Assembly (NCBI GenBank): GCA_023382655.1
Contig: JAHDWK010000013.1
Location: forward strand, 62,001-126,000
Length of the DNA: 64,000 nt
Direction of reading: 5' to 3'
Source: Anaerolineae bacterium
Lineage (GTDB): Bacteria > Chloroflexota > Anaerolineae > Promineifilales > Promineifilaceae
Positions 17,101 through 24,989 of this stretch are shown here, piece after piece. Each line of letters starts with the position of its first letter. Position 1 is the first letter of the stretch. Made by a program: the position numbers and the translations under genes. The notes below the pieces were generated by a model. That model had not been told where the DNA came from. It saw nothing but the letters and a program-made list of their open reading frames with translations, and did not search any database.

Positions 17101-18987
17101 ATGAACACAAACAGTACCCAACCCATTGAACGCAAACGAGGCTGGATAACCAGCTTATTGCCATCGCGGCTGAGCATGGAGGATGAAGAACGGGAGGCGC
17201 GGGAGGAACGCATACGGCCGTTGCTGCGCGATGAGGATGATTTACTGGGCAAGGCATATGACGGCCGTCTGGTGCGCCGCTTGCTCACCTTCATGTCCCC
17301 CTACCTGCGCCAGTTATACCTGGCTATCTTCCTGATGATTGTCAGTTCGCTGCTGGCGGTGGTCCAACCGGCGGTGGTGGGGCGGGCCATTGATGAGGGC
17401 ATTCGCGCCGGGTCGCTCGACGTGCTGCGGTATTGGGCAGTCATCTTTTTGTTAGCCGCTATTTTTGAATGGATCACCAATCGCTGGCGTATTGCCATTA
17501 TGGCCTTTGTGGGCACCAAAGTGGTGGCCGATTACCGCAGCGTTCTCTTCCGCCACCTGCATAACCTATCGCTGAACTTCCACAACAATTACAGCGTGGG
17601 GCGGCTGATGAGCCGCCTGATCAGCGATGTAGGGGTACTGCAAGACTTCATCACCTGGTCAATCACCGGCCTCTTCCGCAGCTTCTTTACGCTGGCGGGC
17701 ATCGTCATCGCCATGCTGCTGATTAATTGGCAGTTGGCGCTGGTGACGTTTGCCGTGCTGCCGCCGATGATTATTCTCACCAATTTCTGGCGGGTACAGG
17801 TGCGTCTGGCCTACCGCGCCACCCGGCAGCGGCTGTCGCTGATTAACGGCTATCTGAACGAATCTATTTCCGGCATTCGCGTGACCAAAAGTTTTGTGCG
17901 CGAAACGGAAAACGCCGGTCATTTTGATGACCTGAACCATTCCTTTCTGGACACCAATATCCGGGCGACGCGGCTGACGGCCGTCTTCTTTCCCGGCGTT
18001 GACTTTATGGGTTCATTGGCGACGGCGCTGGTCGTGGCTGTCGGCGGCTACCTGGTACTGGACGACGCCCTCAGCACCGGGCAACTGGTCGCCTTCATTT
18101 TATATATCGGCCGTTTCTTTGACCCCATCCGCGAACTGGCACAGCGCTACAACACCTTCCAGGCGACCATGGCTTCCAGCGAGCGCGTCTTTAACCTGCT
18201 CGACCGCCAGCCAGACCTGCTGGATGCGCCGGATGCGGTAGACCTGCCACCGGTAGTGGGGCGGGTAGATTTTGAAGACGTGCGGTTTGGCTACAATGAG
18301 CAAGAAATGGTGCTGCAAGGGCTGACGCTGCACGCCGAACCAGGTGAACGTATTGCCCTGGTGGGCGAAACGGGCGCAGGCAAAAGCACTATCATTCGTC
18401 TACTCTCCCGCTTTTTTGATGTGACCGGCGGCACGTTGAAGATTGATGGAGTGGATGTGCGCCAGGTGACGCAGGCCAGTTTGCGCACACAGTTGGGCAT
18501 TGTGCTGCAAGACACTTTCTTGTTTACGGGCACGGTGCTGGAGAATATCCGTTACGGCCGTCTCGATGCCACCGATAATGAAGTCATTGCCGCCGCGCAA
18601 GCGGTAGGCGCGCATGAATTCATCAGCAAAATGGCAAACGGCTATCAGACGGAAGTGGGCGAAAATGGCGTCAACCTGAGCGTGGGGCAGCGGCAGATGG
18701 TCAGCTTTGCCCGCGCCCTGCTGGCCGACCCGCGCATCCTCATCCTGGACGAGGCCACCAGCAGCGTGGACACCACCACCGAAAAACAAATCCAGCAAGC
18801 CCTGGACACGCTCATGGAAGGGCGTACCAGCTTTGTCATCGCCCACCGGCTGAGTACCATTGTTAACGCCGACCAGATTGTGGTGTTGGATAACGGCCGT
18901 ATCGTCGAACAAGGCTCCCACGAACAACTACTGGCACAAAAGGGACGCTACTACAACCTCTACACCATGCAATGGTCGGCAAATTGA
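17101..18987 (+). CDS. ABC exporter half-transporter, catalytic partner
   Basis: The 628 residues have a charged N-terminal extension of about 50 residues, six membrane helices and an ATPase domain. Walker A is GETGAGKS, Walker B has the proper Glu (LILDEATSS) and the H-loop His is present (IAHRLST). The signature is LSVGQRQ rather than LSGGQ. In a dimer with the upstream gene, this altered signature faces the degenerate site, while the consensus site uses the partner's LSGGQ. The ATG at 17101 is preferred. A TTG at 17068 lies inside a small palindrome and would add 11 residues. Confidence 0.9.
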   Translation: MNTNSTQPIERKRGWITSLLPSRLSMEDEEREAREERIRPLLRDEDDLLGKAYDGRLVRRLLTFMSPYLRQLYLAIFLMIVSSLLAVVQPAVVGRAIDEGIRAGSLDVLRYWAVIFLLAAIFEWITNRWRIAIMAFVGTKVVADYRSVLFRHLHNLSLNFHNNYSVGRLMSRLISDVGVLQDFITWSITGLFRSFFTLAGIVIAMLLINWQLALVTFAVLPPMIILTNFWRVQVRLAYRATRQRLSLINGYLNESISGIRVTKSFVRETENAGHFDDLNHSFLDTNIRATRLTAVFFPGVDFMGSLATALVVAVGGYLVLDDALSTGQLVAFILYIGRFFDPIRELAQRYNTFQATMASSERVFNLLDRQPDLLDAPDAVDLPPVVGRVDFEDVRFGYNEQEMVLQGLTLHAEPGERIALVGETGAGKSTIIRLLSRFFDVTGGTLKIDGVDVRQVTQASLRTQLGIVLQDTFLFTGTVLENIRYGRLDATDNEVIAAAQAVGAHEFISKMANGYQTEVGENGVNLSVGQRQMVSFARALLADPRILILDEATSSVDTTTEKQIQQALDTLMEGRTSFVIAHRLSTIVNADQIVVLDNGRIVEQGSHEQLLAQKGRYYNLYTMQWSAN

Positions 18988-19019
18988 GGGGGATTGGTTC
19001 AATAGCAACTGCAATGTAA

Positions 19020-19401
19020 ATGGAAATTGCCCTGGTGCAAACGTACCGGGCCGATGAGAACATGACCGACTGGGAAACGCTCAATGCCCTCAACGCGCTC
19101 ATTCGAGAGTACACGGCCGTGCAGCGCCACCGCCAACCCCCTCACATCTCCCTCTCTCCCCTGGCACAACAATCCCATGACGAACTCAAACTGGTGTGTG
19201 AAGGCTGGCTAGGCAACGCCCCGGTGGTAGACGAAGCCGGGCAAATGACCGACCTGGGCGATAAAGACCTCTCCTTACAAGAGATTATGGACTGCCTCAA
19301 ACGCATTCGCAAATCCGTCGAATATGGGCAAAAAAGAAGGCGGCCAGCGCGGCTACTTTGAATTCGTAGATGGTTTTCTGCCCGCCAACTCACCAGGATG
19401 A
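19020..19401 (+). pseudogene. small conserved protein, frameshifted near its C-terminus
   Basis: The frame from 19020 to the stop at 19361 encodes 113 residues. It ends in a basic tail (KRRRPARLL) that looks out of frame. One extra base near 19320-19325 would restore EYWAKKEGG followed by RGYFEFVDGF and stop at 19401. That is the kind of ending seen in related short Chloroflexota proteins, as far as I recall. Either the gene carries a single-base deletion beside an A6 run, or the assembly has an error. An alternative start is ATG 19062 (MTDWETLN). The function is unknown. Confidence 0.55.
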
Positions 19402-19431
19402 CAGCCTTTATTACATCTGTATAATAAGGTC

Positions 19432-19692
19432 ATGCTTGAACTGAGCCGATTCTACGGTATAACGATTCGCATGTATTACGACGACCACCCGCCGCCCCAC
19501 TTCCATGCAATCTACGGCCAGCAGGAAGCACAAGTAGGGATCGATCCCATCACAGTCCTAAATGGGCAATTACCACGACGCACCCTTTCTATGGTCTTTG
19601 AGTGGTCAGCATTGCACCAACGGGAATTAATGCAGAATTGGGTACGTCTACAAACAAATCAGCGGGCTGAAAAGATTGAGCCGCTAGAATAA
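19432..19692 (+). CDS. DUF4160 family protein
   Basis: The 86 residues match DUF4160: the pattern MYYDDHPPPHFHA near residues 14-26, then YGQQEAQVGID and a C-terminal stretch on helices ending ...HQRELMQNW. DUF4160 genes commonly pair with DUF2442 genes, as here with a 14-bp gap. The pair has been proposed as a toxin-antitoxin-like unit, but the biochemical role is not established. Confidence 0.88.
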   Translation: MLELSRFYGITIRMYYDDHPPPHFHAIYGQQEAQVGIDPITVLNGQLPRRTLSMVFEWSALHQRELMQNWVRLQTNQRAEKIEPLE

Positions 19693-19706
19693 AACGGAGG
19701 CAATTC

Positions 19707-19979
19707 ATGTTTCCTCGCATTACACAAGTTAAGCATGTAAAAGATCACGTCCTGATAATTACTTTTGCCGACGGCCGTTCTGCCGAAATGGACTTTGCTC
19801 ATAAAATCATTAGTCGGGGCGGCGTCTTTGAACCGCTTGAAGATGTGGCGTTTTTCGCCCGTGTACAGGTTGATCCCGAAGTGGGCACACTGGTCTGGCC
19901 CAATGAAGTAGAGTTAGACCCTGATGTTTTGTATAGTGAAGCCACCGGTATCCCCCTGCCAATACCGGAACCAGTCTGA
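19707..19979 (+). CDS. DUF2442 family protein
   Basis: The 90 residues match DUF2442: ITFADGRSAEMDF, then FEPLEDVAFFARVQVD and GTLVWPNEVELDPDVLY. A GGAGG ribosome site precedes the ATG. It is the partner of the DUF4160 gene just upstream. The next gene, a histidine kinase, starts 8 bp after its stop, so the pair may share a transcript with that signalling operon. Confidence 0.88.
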   Translation: MFPRITQVKHVKDHVLIITFADGRSAEMDFAHKIISRGGVFEPLEDVAFFARVQVDPEVGTLVWPNEVELDPDVLYSEATGIPLPIPEPV

Positions 19980-19987
19980 ATGACTCG

Positions 19988-21613
19988 ATGCCTCAGCGCC
20001 ATTCAACCCGCCCCCAGGCTGTCACCGCGCTGCGTGAAATGGCACGTGCCCTCAGCGCCGCCTGGGATTTAGACACCACGCTTGACCTCATTGCCCGCAA
20101 AACCACCGAGGTGATGCACGTAGATTCCTGCTCCATCTACCTGCTCGACCCGGCGGGGGAAACGCTGCGCTTAAGGGCCAGCACCGGGCTGGCGCGGCGG
20201 GCGGTGGGGCGGGCCACCCTGCGCCTGGGCGAAGGCATGACCGGTCATGCCGTGCAAAGCAACCAACCCGTGTATGCCACCGACGCCCAACATGATCCCC
20301 ATTTCAAATGGGTGGATGAGGCGGAAGAGACCCCGTTTAATTCGCTGCTGGCTGTGCCCCTGACCATTGAGACCAATGTGATTGGGGCGCTAAATGTGCA
20401 GACGGAACGGCCGTACACCTTCACCACCAACGATATTGCCATCCTCTCCCTCATCGGCGATCTGGCTGCCGGGGCGCTGGCCAAAGCACAGCTCTATGAC
20501 CGGCAGCGGCGGCAGTTGGCCGAGATGCGGGCACTGGCTCAGGTGAGCGAAGCGATTACATCGCCACAATACCTGGATGATATGCTGGATGTGGTCATGG
20601 AAATGGCGGCGCAGGTGATGAACACGGCCGTTTGCTCCCTCTTTCTGCTCAATGAAACGGGCACACATCTGGAACTGCGCTCCGCCCGCCATCACAATAA
20701 CCCCTACCGCCACCGCCCACCGCTGCCCGTCGGTGAAGGCGTCACCGGTACCGTCGCCGTAACGGGCAAACCGCTGTACATCGCCGACGTGCGCACCGAC
20801 CCGCGTTATGCCGGGCACGAACTGGCCCGCGCCGAAGGGCTGGTCTCGCTGCTCTCCGTCCCCTTGAGTGTGCGCGACCGGGTGATTGGTGTTCTGAATG
20901 GGTATACGGCCGTGCCCCGCGCCTTCACCGAGGAAGAACAAACCTGGTTTGCCACCCTGGCCAACCAGACCGCCTTAGCCATCGAAAATGCGCGGTTGGT
21001 GACGCATACGGCCGTGATCCGCGAAATGCACCACCGCATCAAAAACAATCTGCAAACCGTAGCCATGCTCATGCAGTTGCAACTGGCTGACGCGGAGCGC
21101 CTGAGCGCCCGCGAAGTGCTGGAAACCAACATCCACCGCATTCGCAGTATTGCCGCCGTCCATGAGGTGCTGTCCGATAAAGGCTTCCGGCTGGTAGATG
21201 TCAAAGATGTGCTGCTGCGCATTACCCGCGCCACCAGCGAAACGCTAACCACCCCGCATCAGGACATTCACATCAACATCTTTGGTGAACCGCTGCTGCT
21301 ACCCAGCCAGGCAGCCACCGCCTTAACCCTGGTTGTAAATGAACTGGTGCAAAATGCTTTGGAACACGCCTTTGTGGGTCAAACAACCGGACAGATTGAT
21401 ATTTCTCTGGGCCATGCGCCGGCTGAACTGATTGTACTGGTAAAAGATAATGGCCGGGGACTACCGCCAGAGATGACAAAAGGGCTGGGATTAGAACTGG
21501 CGGAAACATTGGTAACGGCTGATTTACACGGTCGTATCAAGTTCCAAAATCTGCCCACCGGCGGTGCCGAAATCAGCATTCGCCTGCCGCGACATGTGGA
21601 GATTGGAGAGTAG
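19988..21613 (+). CDS. GAF-GAF sensor histidine kinase (HisKA_2 type)
   Basis: The 541 residues form a soluble sensor: two GAF domains (about 25-175 and 195-345), then a HisKA_2 dimerisation domain with the phospho-His in MHHRIKNNLQ near 350. The ATPase domain has NELVQNALEHAF, DNGRGLP and KGLGLELAE. This kinase type often works with ANTAR regulators that act on RNA, and one lies two genes downstream at 22711. The stimulus is unknown. Confidence 0.9.
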   Translation: MPQRHSTRPQAVTALREMARALSAAWDLDTTLDLIARKTTEVMHVDSCSIYLLDPAGETLRLRASTGLARRAVGRATLRLGEGMTGHAVQSNQPVYATDAQHDPHFKWVDEAEETPFNSLLAVPLTIETNVIGALNVQTERPYTFTTNDIAILSLIGDLAAGALAKAQLYDRQRRQLAEMRALAQVSEAITSPQYLDDMLDVVMEMAAQVMNTAVCSLFLLNETGTHLELRSARHHNNPYRHRPPLPVGEGVTGTVAVTGKPLYIADVRTDPRYAGHELARAEGLVSLLSVPLSVRDRVIGVLNGYTAVPRAFTEEEQTWFATLANQTALAIENARLVTHTAVIREMHHRIKNNLQTVAMLMQLQLADAERLSAREVLETNIHRIRSIAAVHEVLSDKGFRLVDVKDVLLRITRATSETLTTPHQDIHINIFGEPLLLPSQAATALTLVVNELVQNALEHAFVGQTTGQIDISLGHAPAELIVLVKDNGRGLPPEMTKGLGLELAETLVTADLHGRIKFQNLPTGGAEISIRLPRHVEIGE

Positions 21614-21673
21614 CGATTCGGCAATCTCCATTCTCCCATCTCCAATCTCTGTATCGTCTGCAAAAGGGTCGTA

Positions 21674-22636
21674 ATGAACAGTTTAACCGCACGTCTACAG
21701 CAAGAATTGAAACGAATTAAACCGGCCACGGTGTTGCTGGTGGAGCCAGACCCCTATTTGGGGCGAATGCTGAGTGACTATCTGGCTGATTACACATGTC
21801 AGGTTGTAGAAAACGGCCGTGACGCCCTCGCCACATGCCAGCAAACTCCACCCCACCTGCTCCTCATGGATACTGACCTACCCGACATGGCGGCGTTGGA
21901 ACTGTTCCAGCAGCTTCATCCCCTCAAACTCAGCCACCATATTCCGGTCTTTTTCCTGGCCCAGCCGGATGACGGCCGTGACCAACGCATGAAAGCATTG
22001 GAAATGGGCGTGGACGATTACATTGCCAAACCGTTTGACGTGGTAGAACTGCAATTCCGCGTCAAAAATGCCTTACCTCGCCCCGCGCAAAGCGTGGATT
22101 TGGTGACCGGGCAGCCCGGTTGGCCGGCCATCCATCAGGATCTGCAGGCCCGGCTCAACCAGCCTGACTGGACGCTACTGCTCATTCATGTAGCCCATAT
22201 GGGCGCTTACCAGGATGTGTACGGCGCGGTAGCCGGGCAGCGCGTCCGCCGTACCATCGCCGACTTACTGAATGGGGCACTGGATGAATTGGGTGAACTA
22301 GACGATCTGGTAGGTGTCTTAAGCACCCATGAATTTGTACTCATTACTCGCAACCAGCAGCCGTGCTGGCTGCTGACGCAGTTGCAACAGCAGTTCGCGG
22401 CTGCCATTCGCCGCTGGTACAGCCCAGCCGAATTGGCTGCCGCCCAGATACAACTATCGGACGGCCGTCGCGCCCCACTGATGATGCTGGCCACGGCCGT
22501 TGTCCCCGCCCGTTCTGCCTCCTTTGCCACTCCCCTGGAGGTGATAGACGCCGCCGAAACCCTGCGCCAACGTCAATACCCCGCCACCGTAGAAAAAGCC
22601 GTCCCCTCATTGCAGGCGATCTTTGCGACGAGTTAG
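21674..22636 (+). CDS. response regulator with degenerate GGDEF-like domain
   Basis: The 320 residues start with a receiver domain (about 18-135). The phospho-acceptor region reads LLMDTDLPDM and the Lys is in IAKPFD. The C-terminal half follows a GGDEF fold pattern, but the active loop reads STHEF in place of GGDEF (VGVLSTHEFVLITR). It is therefore unlikely to make cyclic di-GMP and may bind GTP or a partner. It sits between a histidine kinase and an ANTAR regulator on the same strand. Confidence 0.8.
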   Translation: MNSLTARLQQELKRIKPATVLLVEPDPYLGRMLSDYLADYTCQVVENGRDALATCQQTPPHLLLMDTDLPDMAALELFQQLHPLKLSHHIPVFFLAQPDDGRDQRMKALEMGVDDYIAKPFDVVELQFRVKNALPRPAQSVDLVTGQPGWPAIHQDLQARLNQPDWTLLLIHVAHMGAYQDVYGAVAGQRVRRTIADLLNGALDELGELDDLVGVLSTHEFVLITRNQQPCWLLTQLQQQFAAAIRRWYSPAELAAAQIQLSDGRRAPLMMLATAVVPARSASFATPLEVIDAAETLRQRQYPATVEKAVPSLQAIFATS

Positions 22637-22710
22637 AGATTAGCGATTTGAGATGGGCGATTGCCCAATCTCCTTTTGAAAAAATCCCCTCTTGCAGCGA
22701 TAATTCCGCC

Positions 22711-23262
22711 ATGCGCATTTTGATTGCGGACGATGAGTCCATTATTCGCCTGGGGATCAAGGCGATGTTGAATGAGATGGGACACGAGGTGCTGGCCGCC
22801 AGCAACGGCCGTGAAGCGCTGCAAATGGCCCAGCGCCACCAGCCCGACCTGGCCATCCTGGACATCAAAATGCCCTACACCGACGGCTTACAAGCGGCCC
22901 GCGCCCTGGCCCGCGCCCACCCCCTGCCCATCCTGCTGCTCACCGCCTTCAGCGAACAAGACCTGATCGAAGAAGCGGCCGATTTGCCCATTCAGGGCTA
23001 CCTGATAAAACCGATCAAACAAGAAGAATTGGCTGCCGCCATTGCCATTGCCGCCCGCCGTTTTGCCGATACCTCTTCCTTGCAGCAGCGCGCCGACAAG
23101 CTGGAAGATGAACTGGTAACACGCAAACTGATTGACCGCGCCAAAGGTAAACTGATGGCCGCCGGGCTGACGGAAGATGAGGCTTACCAGACCATCCAGC
23201 AGCGTGCCCGCACCAACCGCCAGAGTATGCGCCAGGTGGCCCAGTCCATTTTGCAGCAATAA
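22711..23262 (+). CDS. response regulator with ANTAR RNA-binding output
   Basis: The 183 residues carry a receiver domain (Asp in LAILDIKMPY, Lys in YLIKPIKQ) and an ANTAR domain at about 130-183 (RAKGKLMAAGLTEDEAYQTIQ). ANTAR proteins bind paired hexaloop hairpins in RNA and act as antiterminators when phosphorylated. The start at 22711 is chosen because the receiver begins there, although the frame is open further upstream. The GAF-HisKA_2 kinase at 19988 is the likely phosphate donor. Confidence 0.9.
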   Translation: MRILIADDESIIRLGIKAMLNEMGHEVLAASNGREALQMAQRHQPDLAILDIKMPYTDGLQAARALARAHPLPILLLTAFSEQDLIEEAADLPIQGYLIKPIKQEELAAAIAIAARRFADTSSLQQRADKLEDELVTRKLIDRAKGKLMAAGLTEDEAYQTIQQRARTNRQSMRQVAQSILQQ

Positions 23263-23308
23263 TGATCCGCGAAGGACACGAAGAGCGCGAAGGGTTTGTG
23301 CGGGTGGT

Positions 23309-23683
23309 CTACCCCTTGACGTAGGATAGTTTTTGGGAAATAAGGTCGTTTTTCACCTGGAAAATATCCACACCGCGCACATGTCCCTTTTCGCCGGCCT
23401 CATCCACCCACTCATACCGCCAGCGCATCACACAGCGATAACCCAGGCCAAAAATCTCCTCAATCTCGATGTGCGCCTGCGGTGACTGGCGGAAGAACTC
23501 CTGCCAAAACTGGGTAACCGCTTCCTTTCCCTGGTACACCGTGCCATCAGGAGCCAGCGCCGTGTTTTCAAAGACACAATCGTCGCTCATCAGCGCCATC
23601 ATACCGGCTACATCATGCCGGTTAAACGCCTCATTAAACGCCAGCACCGTGCGCACGGCCGTTTCAATCCGTGACATCTTCAT
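23309..23683 (-). CDS. SnoaL-like/NTF2-fold protein
   Basis: The 124 residues fit the NTF2/SnoaL cone fold: an N-terminal helix (VLAFNEAFNRHDVAGMMALM), then DDCVFEN and GKEAVTQFWQEFF, and beta strands ending the protein. Such proteins are small hydrolases, isomerases or ligand binders. No substrate can be named. Start at 23683 follows GGAGGTG at a long spacing. An upstream frame extends to 23728. It lies 5 bp after the DinB-like gene on the same strand, so the two are probably co-expressed. Confidence 0.8.
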   Translation of the reverse strand: MKMSRIETAVRTVLAFNEAFNRHDVAGMMALMSDDCVFENTALAPDGTVYQGKEAVTQFWQEFFRQSPQAHIEIEEIFGLGYRCVMRWRYEWVDEAGEKGHVRGVDIFQVKNDLISQKLSYVKG

Positions 23684-23688
23684 ATCGC

Positions 23689-24258
23689 CTAAACACCTCC
23701 TTGTCTGCCCTCGCGCTGTCTCCGCCACCTTTCAATCATCCGAACGTGCTGGTTGATATGCCGCCAGTGATAGTTGACCAGTGTCTCGACAGAATCAGTC
23801 TCGGCGATACCCGGCTCTGCCGGCCTGTCTACTGCCGCGCCTTTCCAGGGAGTCACGCCGCGCTTGCGAAAATCTGATGGTCGCAAACGCCGGACGAGAT
23901 TGGATGCTTCTTGATAATCTCGGTCAAGATCGGCGCGAATGTGCTGCCACGACCAGTTGCGCTTACCCATAGTCTGCTGTTCATTCCACTGGCTGAAGTC
24001 GTCTGCGCCACTGATTTGATGCTCGTAGCCTGGGTCCTGACCCTGTAGGATAGCCTGAATGTCGGCGCGGAACTCGTCGTTCCAGGAGACGATATGCCCA
24101 CACATATCCTTGACCGTCCAACCATCCACAACGTTTTCAGTGGTGAGGGTGGTTTCATCAAGTCCGGCGATAGCGTCGAGCAAACGGTCTCTCGCTTCCG
24201 TCAGGCGTTGCAGGCAGCGGACTTGTCTGGCAGTTTGGGTCTGGCTTATTTTGCTCAT
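23689..24258 (-). CDS. DinB/ClbS-like four-helix protein
   Basis: The 189 residues resemble the DinB superfamily, ClbS/DfsB branch: GWTVKDMCGHIVSWNDEF near residues 45-62 and HWRHINQHVRMIERW at the C-terminus. The histidines are spaced as for a metal site. Members act as thiol-dependent transferases or as cyclopropane hydrolases (ClbS). The exact reaction here is unknown. It is followed directly by the SnoaL-like gene. Confidence 0.78.
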   Translation of the reverse strand: MSKISQTQTARQVRCLQRLTEARDRLLDAIAGLDETTLTTENVVDGWTVKDMCGHIVSWNDEFRADIQAILQGQDPGYEHQISGADDFSQWNEQQTMGKRNWSWQHIRADLDRDYQEASNLVRRLRPSDFRKRGVTPWKGAAVDRPAEPGIAETDSVETLVNYHWRHINQHVRMIERWRRQREGRQGGV

Positions 24259-24561
24259 GACAAAGCTGCCTTTCTAATTCCACATTGTCCCCAGGCATAT
24301 GTTCTGGGATCGGGCCGGTCTCCAGACCGTGCCACACTATCTTTTACCTCACCACACTAAATTTGTGGGGTTCGGCGTAACGGCTTCAACCGGTTGACCG
24401 CTGAAGCGGTTACTACAAACTTAACCTATTTGCCTATTGTAACCTGTCCCTCACGTGTTGCCTCCCTCAACATGACGGCCGTTTCCCAATCTCCATTAAA
24501 AAGGTTGCCAACTCCCCTCTCTAGCAGTAGTATTGGCGCATATCTCACATTTTGGTGGAAC
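24259..24561. other. intergenic region with imperfect palindromes
   Basis: No gene was found in these 303 bp. A palindrome at about 24377-24412 (GTAACGGCTTCA against TGAAGCGGTTAC, one mismatch) and a short GGTCTCCAGACC hairpin near 24318 are present. The divergent promoters of 24258 (minus) and 24562 (plus) must lie here. Confidence 0.5.
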
Positions 24562-24951
24562 ATGTCAACAATTGAAGAACCTGAATTGATCACCATCATC
24601 GAAGGCCCGACACCGGAATTTCATCCCACCCCCCAGGATTGGGTGCAATCCATTCACGAAGGCCCCGAAGATGCCATAGTAGCCATATGCCAGTTACGCA
24701 CCGGCAACGGCGAAGATATTTTGCAGCGGTGTAAAAATGCGTGGAAAGACGGCCGTAAAGTTAAACTCGACTTCCCCGATGAACTGCGGCTGCGCCAGCA
24801 GGTAGACGTGGTCTCCCTCCGCCTCACCCAGGTGGAGGAAGGGCCGCTGCTGCACATCTGGGTCTCTTTGCCCCTGGCCGAATTTGTGGAAGAAATCGCC
24901 GACGATGGCGATGAAGATGACGAAGAGGATGATGGCCTCTTCTTCTCGTAG
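24562..24951 (+). CDS. acidic protein of unknown function
   Basis: The 129 residues begin MSTIEEPELITIIEG and end in a strongly acidic tail (about 12 Asp/Glu in the last 18). The middle looks like a small alpha/beta domain (VAICQLRTGNGEDILQRC). No family was recognised. The frame is open upstream to 24394, but that part reads through palindromic intergenic DNA. I chose the ATG at 24562 because the conserved-looking sequence begins there. Confidence 0.6.
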   Translation: MSTIEEPELITIIEGPTPEFHPTPQDWVQSIHEGPEDAIVAICQLRTGNGEDILQRCKNAWKDGRKVKLDFPDELRLRQQVDVVSLRLTQVEEGPLLHIWVSLPLAEFVEEIADDGDEDDEEDDGLFFS

Positions 24952-24989
24952 ATGAAGTAACTGGGTAATTAAGCCAATTACCCAATTAC

